Below are positions 55,990 to 64,000 of a stretch of 64,000 nucleotides of DNA, in pieces. The position numbers and the translations under genes were made by a program. Each line of letters starts with the position of its first letter. Within the stretch, counting starts at the first letter, position 1. The notes beneath the pieces were generated by a model that saw nothing but the letters and a program-made list of their open reading frames with translations, was not told the origin of the DNA and searched no databases. Origin of the DNA: Ascidia mentula (taxonomy: Eukaryota; Chordata; Ascidiacea; Phlebobranchia; Ascidiidae); NCBI GenBank assembly GCA_947561715.1, contig OX387198.1:18665645-18729644 (forward strand). Direction: 5' to 3'.

Positions 55990-57235
55990 CGTCAAAACAT
56001 CAAATAACAAACTACAGACCATTGACATGCTACATCATTGGGTATTTGGAGGCCACCTCTGTTTAAATGCTGTGTATATGAACCATATTTTTCATAATAC
56101 CTGTTGGTATCATCCAGATTGAAGTCATCTTTTCCAACAATGTATCCAGAAGTGTACACCATGGCTGAGATTTCATAAAATGATACAACTAATTCTTTTT
56201 CTGCCAAACTGTCAAACAATTTGTAGCTGCACAACAAGTGTCTGTGTCCAATGGAACGAGCCCCAATTGATGACATATTAACATTGCGCTGCATTGTTTA
56301 GCTTTATTTCTAGTGGGTCAGTAGAGACTTGTCCAAGCATGACAAACTCATGTGTTGATTGCCAAAGAAATTTTGCAATAGAAATAAACCTTGACATGTA
56401 TGACAAAAAGCAGACGAAGTATAACCAGATATTTGCTTTACCCTTACTTCACAAAAAGAACTTCTGCTTCTTACATATTCCGTAAGCTTTGCCAATTCAT
56501 GCAACCTATTGTCATCACATGAACTCATCACTGCTTTTCTTGGATCTCTCAACCGGATGTTAACAACATGCTTTCTGAAATTGACTACATTCCGGAATTT
56601 GACAAACATGTTAAGAAACTTAATGGTGTCACCAGCGACTGCACTAAGTTTCCAATGCGAATATAGTCTCATCACAAAATGCCCTTAAACAGGCTTGCAC
56701 ATTTTGGTGCTCAATAGGTCGAGGATACTAAGAAAATAATTTATCAACATTGCTTAGGTAATTCACTGCCTCTTGTATTCTTGACCATCTGTCCAATGTG
56801 AAAGTTTTGTTGCTAGCCAAAGACGGAATTTTTATGCCAAGGTGGAAACATTCATGCACAAAATTCTTGAAAACTTTGATGACAAATAAAGGTGTGCCGG
56901 CTACAAATTTTTTAGACTGGATAATGACAGAATCATCACTTTCAAATGAAATAGAAGAAACAGAAATGTACGTTATTCATGTCACCAGGTAATTTGTCCT
57001 GTTTTGTGAATTCATCAACTACAGCATTTCTTGGCCTGACATGGCTTTTTTGTGGTTCTAGGTATGCTGGTAGTGGATGGAATAAACTTTTGGGGACACA
57101 TGCAAATACTGGGCGGTACCTGCCATAGGACAAAACCTTTTCATAACCTTGCAGCCAGTGTCTTTCACGTACATCAATGTCTGGTTTGTCTGGAATATTG
57201 TCCCTTGATATAGCATATAGCGATCTCAATCTCCT
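55990..57235 (-). pseudogene. P-element-like or related transposase C-terminal remnant, minus strand
   Basis: Reverse-strand frames: 57229-56990 with RERHWLQGYEKVLSYGRYRP; 56675-56310; and 56294-55992 with FYEISAMVYTSGYIVGKDDF, HLNRGGLQIPNDVACQWSVV. The YxSGYIVxK and LxRGGLxxP pair occurs in the C-terminal part of P-like (THAP9) transposases and some relatives. Frames are separated by stops or introns. Whether it belongs with the P-like exons at 47.4 kb (other strand) is unknown. Confidence 0.5.
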
Positions 57236-57589
57236 ACATCATATCCACTTATACAACACTTTCTACCCATGGTTTTTCAATAAATCCTGAATACATATAA
57301 TTTACATGTATATTATACATGTATTGATATTATTAAATATTTCCCATGCATGCAAGTTTCTGAAGGAATAGTGATGCAACATGATATTTTGAAACCATGA
57401 CAATAATATCATAGATGAGCATCTACCCATTCAGCAATTATCCTAACCAGAACTCGACTGTCTGATGATGGTATTAATGTCCATAGTTTCTCATCTACTG
57501 TTTCTATTTGAACAATAAGTGCACTGGAAATATTGGCATGTTTATTTATCATAATAATCTATAAACAAAAATGTTTAAATAGGCATCAA

Positions 57590-57880
57590 ACAGGGACCTA
57601 AATGTGCACAAACACAACTTTTTGACCTTGCTGGACGAGTCTCGCAAACGCTCGCGAACTCAAAATCAGCGTAAATTTAATACATTCCTACGTTTCACAC
57701 GCATTAACCTATCAATAACACAGTAACAACTATTTCATGTGATTATCCGAGCAGTAACACGCCAAAAACTGTCTAGAAGTCTCGCACGACCGCAGAAACT
57801 AGTTAAAACACATCCTTCTCCAGTTTTGAAACGAGCGCGACTGGTGTCCAGGCCTGTTATAGAGGCCGCTATGGACTGGA
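57590..57880 (-). repeat. Terminal-type repeat, inverted copy of 55358-55603
   Basis: Begins CAGGGACCTAAATGTGCAC and runs to GGCCTGTTATAGAGGCC, the reverse complement of the other copy, with about 35 extra bases after the first 30. PIF1-type helicase sequence begins some 50 bases further on. Confidence 0.75.
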
Positions 57881-57932
57881 AAGACACTCTGTATTAAAAC
57901 TCTGATTTCACGCGCCCTACAAAGCGACATGC

Positions 57933-58670
57933 GAGTTTACGTTGCGACGCCAATTGGAATGCTTTCTGCAAGTTACAAAAGTGAGTTTGGAAAGAAAATC
58001 GCAAGTAACAGTGCATTCAGTTTTTTCTATTCCTGTTAACAAAGACCAAAATTACCAGACAAACTGGTCCCTCAGGCATTTCGATATAATTGTTGTAGAC
58101 GAAATTTCAATGATATCGCGAAAGCATGCCATGCATATTGTCGCTACCCTAACATCCGCAAGAGTGTCACTGGTTATATTTTGCGGCGATCGTAATCAAT
58201 TACAACCCGTATACAACGATGAAGAAAACATACGTGGCAGTTTGTTTGATGATGTTCACTTGATGTCACTGTGCCGCCGAACAACACTTGTCCAACAACA
58301 CACAACGCAAGACGTGGAGGTGCAGAAGTTTTTGGCCATTATTCGTCACATCAAACCAAATTCGACAGATGTCGAACACTTTGTGGAGGGTATTTGTCTG
58401 GGCACGTCTTATCGACCGGACGAGCAAGAAATTACGGATGCATATTGGAGCAAAACTCAATCGTTTTTTACCTTCACAAACTTCCCACTTAAACAATACG
58501 ATTATCAATTGTTTACAAGCCAAACACCAGAGATCCACATCAAGTGCCCCCGCTACACTTGCGGAATGAAAATGATGCTCACAGAGAACCGTCAAAAAGA
58601 GAGAGGCTTTGTGAACAGACAAATAGTAACTGTGGTATCCGCAGTTATCAAAACAATTCTTGTTTCACAT
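57933..58670 (+). pseudogene. PIF1-type helicase fragment (motifs Ia-IV)
   Basis: After a short MRVYVATPIGMLSASYKSEF (VATPTG, motif Ia region) and a frameshift near 58010, the frame gives TVHSVFSIPVNKD, FDIIVVDEISMISRKH (motif II, DEIS), VSLVIFCGDRNQLQPV (motif III, GDxxQLxPV), LCRRTT, then ITDAYWSKTQSFFTFTNFP and MKMMLTENRQKERGFVNRQI. It stops where the 8980 copy goes on to motifs V and VI. Walker A is missing at the 5' side, replaced by the terminal-type repeat. Together with 8980-9529 it covers most of the same helicase. Known PIF1 family activity is 5'-3' DNA unwinding; neither fragment can be active. Confidence 0.85.
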
Positions 58671-58799
58671 CTAACCCTATCTAAACCAACCCAAGCCCTA
58701 AGAAACCCCCCATGACCACAAGTGGGCCTTATCCTAAAAACCCTGCTCGCCCTGGCGACTTTACGTAAAACCCTCTAACCTCCCCCACCCTATGCGCAA

Positions 58800-59725
58800 A
58801 CAACAAGACATGACAACAAAGTAAACAACAGGTTGCCCCGAAGCTAACCCACCCCGAGGTCAAATCCTCTCGGCCGAACTTCGGCGTCATAAACCGTGGC
58901 GTCCCGAACGCGCTCCGGAAAGTGCTTCCATATCCGGTAACCTTGCTCAAGGGTCACAGCACTCAAAACTCGAGGGAGTGTCGGCAGCAAAGCAAGCTTT
59001 TCCACCAATAACTCAAACGTACTGCGACCATACACCCACGCAAATTCAGAATGACAGCTGAGAAGTTAACCTCAGTCGCTCTACCACTGGGCGGCCGTAT
59101 TTTGCAACTTTCGCTCTGTATTCAAACGCTAACGAGGCGTTGTCAGCTACCATTGACATGTTAATCACGTGGCATCCCTGCCTTTTAGAGAGAACAAGAT
59201 CTGGTTTAAGATGAATTCCCTCGCGCTTTATATCAAGAACCCAGATGGCATCCCAGCCGTTCTTTCTCGCGGATCGCTCAACAATCTCCGTGACTTCATC
59301 ATGACGAACAATTCGTGGGCCTTGGGTCCTGGGGCATGTTTGCAGAACATGTGCCAACTTTTCTCTCAGGCCGCAACAATCGCAATTTGCTACTCGATCT
59401 TTCTTCCCCCCACTCTTACTTTTATCGCACCAATGTAGGAAGCACCCCGCATATCATATGTCCCTGATTGAATCCAGGACGATGTTCCCGGGGGCAAGCC
59501 CTTCCCATCTACGAAGGCATACAGGCGCTCTGCCAGGGCTTCCTGCATGCTTTCTTTGGACGATACCCACTCTCCAGCGAGTCTTACGCTTCCGCACCAT
59601 TTCTTTAAAGTCCTAGCGAAGGCCGGCGTAAGTTCAATCGCTCAATGCCCAATCCATTACAGCATTGAACAGGGTCCCAGACATTGGATCACCCTGTCTG
59701 ACACCTCTGTTAACCGAAATCGGGG
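58800..59725 (-). pseudogene. R2-like retrotransposon remnant, minus strand
   Basis: Reverse strand: RGVRQGDPMSGTLFNAVMDW (RT motif B, about 59715-59655), a deletion, then ALAERLYAFVDGKGLPPGTS (about 59555-59490), CDCCGLREKLAHVLQTCPRT (zinc knuckle), GPRIVRHDEVTEIV, LKPDLVLSKRQGCHVI (endonuclease, with PD..LV of the restriction-like fold). The stretch below 59045 reads on in broken frames and may be the protein end and 3' UTR. As in the 29 kb copy, the RT palm is joined to the C-terminal region by an internal deletion. No 28S sequence is present at its 3' side. Confidence 0.85.
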
Positions 59726-60900
59726 CACTCTCTATTTTAAAAAAAAAAGCATTTTCTGCACGATTGCAAAAAGCATTTCTTCTGGAGCCTGCATATTATG
59801 TACAATTCGCACATATCCTAGCAGAAGTGATTCGTTACCACTCAAAGTGGATTCGTCTATTTGCATTGAATGTTTGCATGCAAAACCGAGGAAGCATTCT
59901 GTTGTAAAACAGTTTCCATTATATCTTTTGCGGCTGGTAACACTAGGTTTAACTGGTAGTGTGCGGCTTTGCCGTATTTGTTATTAGGTTAGATAAATGG
60001 TACGAAGCAATTAGTCCATATTCCTGTCCCCAGTCATTGTAGTTTTTTCTTGAAGTCACCGTCAATTTTATTCGGATGCATTCTGTTGAGTTGGTTTTGG
60101 ATAGGGATGCACCGAATGTTCGGTTTGCCGAATTAATTCGGCCGAAACTAAGGTTTTTATGATTATTCGAAACTTCTTACTGCATGCAACGCTAATACGA
60201 AAAGTTCAGTATATAATAGAATTATTGTTCAAACTGTACGAATGTGTTCGTTTTATTTGTTTATTGTGACAGAAATGATGACATATCAACTTTAAGCATT
60301 TGGCACTCCATTCACAGTTATTCTTTAAGTGCCAAGAAAAGGCTGTATGATAGGATCAGATCCAATCCAACACACGTTTTGTTTAGATTTAATGCGTGAT
60401 GATACCAAAATTAGTTTCGGTTTATTCGGTAAATCAATTTCTAAACACATAACTTGACCACCATAGGTGCCAAATATTGGATTTTCTATTACATATGTTT
60501 ACTATTAATGCTCCCCCAGAGAATTTCCACACCCTCATCTCTTATGTTTAGAATGCTTCAGATATCTCCTATCTTGTTCCTAGCGAGATCGAGTTTCCTC
60601 AAAGTTTAAAATTTTCATATTAAAGCAACAAGGCTCTGATTTACGAGTTAGTTACAAACATAAAAAAACAGTTGCCTTTGGTTTCAAAGAATTAAAAAGT
60701 TGTTTTGCTTGTTTAGCACACTTACGTGGACAAGTCGGATCACGAGAGGATTGATGTTTTGAAAAGAAAAAAAGAAAATCCTTTTTTTCTTCTCTCTCTC
60801 TCTTTGTACGTATTTACAGTTTTGTAAGAATATAGGTGTTCAGATAATTAATTTAGGTTATTATGTTAGTTTTAATAATTTTTATTAAAAAACGTTAAAG
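59726..60900. other. No gene; possible short non-autonomous element
   Basis: 60103-60150 has GGATGCACCGAATGTTCGG followed by TTCGGCCGAAAC, a type of palindromic sequence common at the ends of hAT-like MITEs; 60412-60435 (TTTCGGTTTATTCGGTAAAT) may be its other end. No target duplication was found. The rest is AT-rich. Confidence 0.35.
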
Positions 60901-60903
60901 AGA

Positions 60904-61560
60904 TGAGTGAGATGGATTTACGGTTAGTGTGCATACGCTGCACGGGATACTTTGAAGAGTCCATAAAGTGGTTTGGAAGTGCAAATACATTCAAAAAGGT
61001 TGTAAAAAGTAAAAATGATTGCTGTATTTCCTAGTGTAATATTTCCAAATTTTAGCACTTTCCGACAATGGATAAGGCCTCTGAGTTCATAAATGAAGGT
61101 TACTCTTCAATAGAAACCGGTACGACATTTTATCTATCGTGGTTTATGTATCGGTTACAAAAAAAAAACTCAAGTTAAATTTTTTTTTTTTAAGTACTTC
61201 AGTGAGAGTGGAAAACCCAGTAGCAAATTAGATTACAAATATGTTGTAACCTTGCTTGAGCAATGGAACTTTCCACGTTTCAGCTGATTAAAATATTAAG
61301 AGTCAACAGGAGCATGCACGAAGAAATGCTAGGCAAGTTATTCAAAATGTTCATTCCGGAAAAAACAAAGCAGTGGATTGCAATACGACTTTTTACCGTA
61401 GTGTTTTGTAAAAGTGGAAACAACTCATCAGATGTAGGTTTTAGTTTTCCAAAGTTTTTAGGTATATTTGTGCTTTTGTACAAATTCCTGTTCTTAACCA
61501 TTAGAAGCCCGAATCTGATGAAACTGTGGATTGCACAAAACAGTATGAAAATAAAGTTGT
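60904..61560 (+). other. Possible exons of an unrecognised gene
   Basis: 60904-61000 reads MSEMDLRLVCIRCTGYFEES, WFGSANTFKK; 61057-61119, after TTTTAG, reads FPTMDKASEFINEGYSSIET and meets GTACG; 61195 onward follows a long T tract and AAG. The AG/GT borders and conserved-looking Cys pair suggest coding exons, perhaps of the MULE-like gene downstream, but no second copy confirms it. Confidence 0.3.
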
Positions 61561-61619
61561 TGTGAATTACTGTCCCATAGAAAAAACAAATTCTTGTGAA
61601 CGCCGGCCGCTGCTGCAGT

Positions 61620-62293
61620 TAACAACGGCCGGCCTTTAAGTTTTCCTGATAAGCACAAGGTTGCTGGCATTTAAGGGCACGGTCGCCAAAGCGTTGGTGA
61701 TAAAAACAGAAACCGTTCTCACGTGATTGCTGCGCAGGTCTTGCTGAAGGCATCTCACGCTTGCGGACTTTTGAAACAAAAAATTGCTCGTTGTTTCTTG
61801 CCTTCCAAAGTACGTCGGCACGTTGTGCTAATTGCCTTGGTTCGACCAACGTCTCTTTTGTCAACACGAGCCGAATTTCTTCTGGCAAGGTTCGAAGAAA
61901 AATGTAGTGAAACAAAAAACATGGCTTATGACCGGCCATCAGGGACAACATTTCATCCATGAGCTGCGATGGTGATCGGTCTCCAAGCTCGGTAATGTTA
62001 AGCAATCGTGCAGCTCTTTCATACTCCGTAAGTCCAAATGTTCTAAGCAAGCGTTCCTTGATTGCTGCGTATTTGTTCTGCTCAGGCGGACTTTCAAGTA
62101 GATCCAAAAGACGGCTTGCTGTTAGTTGGTCCAATGCTGACACCACATAATAATACTGCGTTCTATCGCAAGATATTTTGCGTAGCGTAAATTGTGCTTC
62201 GGTTTGTTGAAACCACACTCGGGGTTGTTCAGTCCAGAACGTGGGTAGTTTCAAAGAAACAGCAGTGTGTAGTACTTCTTCTTGATCCTGCAT
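61620..62293 (-). pseudogene. Ty3/gypsy Gag, 224 residues, element truncated
   Basis: Minus strand, ATG at 62293, 43 bases inside the LTR. It has LKLPTFWTEQPRVWFQQTEA, QFTLRKISCDRTQYYYVVSA, LLDLLESPP, YERAARLLNITELGDRSPSQ, FLRTLPEEIRLVL, and a Cys-containing end (GFCFYHQRFGDRALKCQQPC; a single C..H..C zinc site). This is the capsid of a gypsy group common in invertebrates. The frame stops at 61620 and nothing of pol follows, so the element is cut at its 3' side. The Gag itself looks undamaged. Confidence 0.85.
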
Positions 62294-62335
62294 TGTCCAA
62301 GAAATATCGTTTCTTGACGCTCGGGGTCACCAAAA

Positions 62336-62488
62336 TGTGGCGTGCTTGCTCTTTATTCGTAGTCAATAGAATGATGCGTACATGGCGTGACACATGACAC
62401 GTGAGAGAATCGCACGAAAAAGGCAAACACGCACCGAAACCAACGCAACCCGCGACGGCACATCCTTACAACATATTATGTCGCTACA
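62336..62488 (-). repeat. Gypsy 5' LTR (minus strand) and primer-site region
   Basis: On the minus strand from TGTAGCGACATAATATG to CGCCACA, 153 bp, with AATAAA about 20 bases before its end. It is followed by TTTTGGTGACCCCGAGCGT, a plausible tRNA primer site (TGGTGACCCCG). The start TGTAGCGAC is shared with the LTR at 11457. Confidence 0.75.
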
Positions 62489-62826
62489 GAATACAATACC
62501 GGTGTTCAAAAATTAATATAAGCCGCCCTCGAATGTAAGCCGCATGGTAATGTTAAAGACTAAGTTAGGTGACCTACAACAATAATTGTCAACAAATCTG
62601 TCGTTTAAAATAGTCAGATACGCTGACAACCTTGGGCGATAAAACGTATTGGTACGATAGAGCGAGTTGAAGGTAAATTTCTTTAAAAAACAGAGCGCAG
62701 ACAAAATATCGGCGTGACATTAAATAATGTAAGCCGCGGCTTACAATCGAGTAAATACGGTATACAGGTAAGTTCTTATTAACTGTTTTCAGTGTGAAAT
62801 TTGATATCTTTTTAGTGGGTGGTCAC
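62489..62826. other. No gene
   Basis: Short AT-rich spacer between the gypsy LTR and the MULE-like gene; no element or domain seen. Confidence 0.4.
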
Positions 62827-64000
62827 AATGGAACATTGCCAGAACGCAATTAAGGAATTTGAAACTTCCACGATGAAGTTCATTCAACAAAGGAAAATTT
62901 CATATGGTAAATCTGAGTTATTGCAGTAGTCTGTTGTAAAAAATTGTGATTTTGTGCAGACATTTCCAAAAGTTTAATATGCTGGGATGAATCCTTTGTT
63001 CCATACAAAAAGCTCCGAAACAGGTAAAGAGAAAAAGGTTTTATTGCAGTTGCAAGACTATCCTAATCCGTTCAAGAAACACTTGTAGCAAAATTATGCA
63101 TTCAAGAAGTTTGCAAGTTTCCACAATTTCAGGTGAAGAGCATTCTTAAAACTTAAATAAAAACATAATGATATTCATACAATTTAGATGTCCAAACACA
63201 ACAGACGAAATAAAGCAAATTCAAGCGCAGCCATTAGAAGTCTGTTGGCTGGAAATGATAAAAACATTATTAAAAAGTTGGAATACAAAGTTTCCTTTCC
63301 TAGTGAAAGTGAGCATTCTGGCCATGTTTTGGGTCAAGTATGTAATTTCTAACACCCTTTAAAAAGAAACTTGTATTGCATGAATGTTGATACTCATTTC
63401 AGGGTGCTGGTTTCTTACAGCCAGTTGATAAACGGTTAATTGAGAAAATTGATGAATTGGTATCTGAAGGTGTCCATTCTGTAGATGAAATTATGCAAAA
63501 TCACAAATATTATGTGCTTCATGAACTCTTTAAAAATGGTGATAGACCAGCACCAACAAACAGACGATTTTTTCCTAAAGCCTTCACCAGACAAAGACTC
63601 TCCAAAATTGATCAAACAAATGTCCAGTGCTTAGTTGATGAATGGACAAAAAATGCAGAAATAGGTGACAATATTTTGTTTCGACCATACAAAGCTGGTG
63701 ATAGCTGGAATGAAAATTCCAAATCCGTTGATGGCAAGATAAACCACTTAACCAAACCATGCTGTTTGTTCATCAATTTGCTTGGCAGCGCAGACTCCTA
63801 CTGCGTTATGGTCAAGACATTTGCCTTATGGATGCCACTTACAAGACATCTAAATATGCATTGCCTTTGTTTTTTGTTTGTGTAAAGACAAATCAAGTCG
63901 TTGCAACTTTCATCACTCAAAATGAACGGCAACTTGACATTGAAGAAGCACTCTCAGTTCTCAAAAAATGGACACCAAATTGGAAACCAGCATTTTTTAT
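62827..64000 (+). pseudogene. Second MULE-like transposase gene, runs off the right edge
   Basis: Exons by comparison with 2444-3926: 62829-62908 (EHCQNAIKEFETSTMKFIQQ), 62960-63021 (ISKSLICWDESFVPYKKLRN, then GTAAAG), 63049-63131 (ends TTTCCACAATTTCAG then GTGAAG), a further exon to about 63330, and 63404 onward (GAGFLQPVDKRLIEKIDELV, YYVLHELFKNGDR, NRRFFPKAFTRQ). Shifts near 63760 and 63885 lead through LLRYGQDICLMDATYKTSKY, LPLFFVCVKT, VVATFITQNERQLDIEEAL and end at FF. The frame is better kept than in the 2.4 kb copy until 63750. The catalytic core and any PHD finger lie beyond the window. Confidence 0.8.

Noticed and set aside
58665..58800. Telomere-like CCCTAA-type words (CTAACCCTATCTAAACCAACCC)
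   Set aside because: Not a regular hexamer repeat, and located beside an R2 remnant; too irregular to call interstitial telomere.
60775..60810. CT-rich microsatellite
   Set aside because: Only a few perfect units (TCTCTCTCTC); unremarkable.
1..64000. CRISPR arrays, operons, ribosome binding sites or other prokaryotic features
   Set aside because: The window is eukaryotic; no regularly spaced short repeats of that type were seen.

Overview
This is eukaryotic, almost certainly metazoan, DNA. The evidence is rDNA fragments of animal type, spliced open reading frames with GT..AG borders, R2-type rDNA retrotransposons, and BEL/Pao, Ty3/gypsy, PIF/Harbinger, P-element-like, MULE-like and CACTA-like elements. 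I could not fix the lineage. No host gene, tRNA, operon or CRISPR array could be supported; what can be recognised is mobile-element or displaced rDNA sequence.

Layout. 1-600: R2 3' junction followed by a truncated 28S rDNA segment. 0.6-1.7 kb: direct repeats and a copy of an unrecognised gene family (here 'family A'). 2.4-5.0 kb: decayed MULE-like transposase gene with a PHD finger, its tail duplicated. 5.5-7.8, 11.76-14.27, 18.83-19.8 and 25.0-25.8 kb: four broken copies of one L1/Tx1-like LINE. 7.9-9.5 kb: family A plus the C-terminal part of a PIF1-type helicase. 9.7-10.6 kb: satellite-like repeats. 10.6-11.6 kb: gypsy integrase with its 3' LTR. 14.35-15.3 kb: TNP2-like transposase remnant. 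19933-24828: a whole CACTA-like DNA transposon with matching termini, AACGTT-rich ends and a spliced transposase/DUF4806 gene. 25.8-26.8 kb: R2-like fragment with a 28S junction, then another family A copy. 28.6-30.4 kb: a block of 18S, R2 and 28S pieces between direct repeats. 33.0-34.4 kb: Harbinger transposase (minus strand).

36027-42701 is the best-preserved element: a full-length BEL/Pao retrotransposon with two LTRs of 417 bp that look identical, a 5-bp target duplication and one intact 1892-residue Gag-Pol frame. It sits inside a short repeat whose uninterrupted copy lies at 44521-44956. Beyond it are a second CACTA-like gene (45.4-47.2 kb), P-element-like exons (47.4-48.1 kb), a minus-strand TNP2-like exon (48.6 kb), a Harbinger Myb/transposase pair (52-54 kb), a Rep-like fragment (54.7 kb), inverted terminal repeats (55.4 and 57.6 kb) around a P-like remnant, a second PIF1 helicase fragment (57.9-58.7 kb), an R2 remnant (minus, 58.8-59.7 kb), a gypsy LTR-gag (minus, 61.6-62.5 kb) and a second MULE copy running off the right edge.

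The genes do not form one pathway; they are layers of insertions. The most likely undescribed components are the family A proteins and the PIF1-type helicases beside or near them, the 18S-R2-28S composite block, and the complete CACTA-like element.
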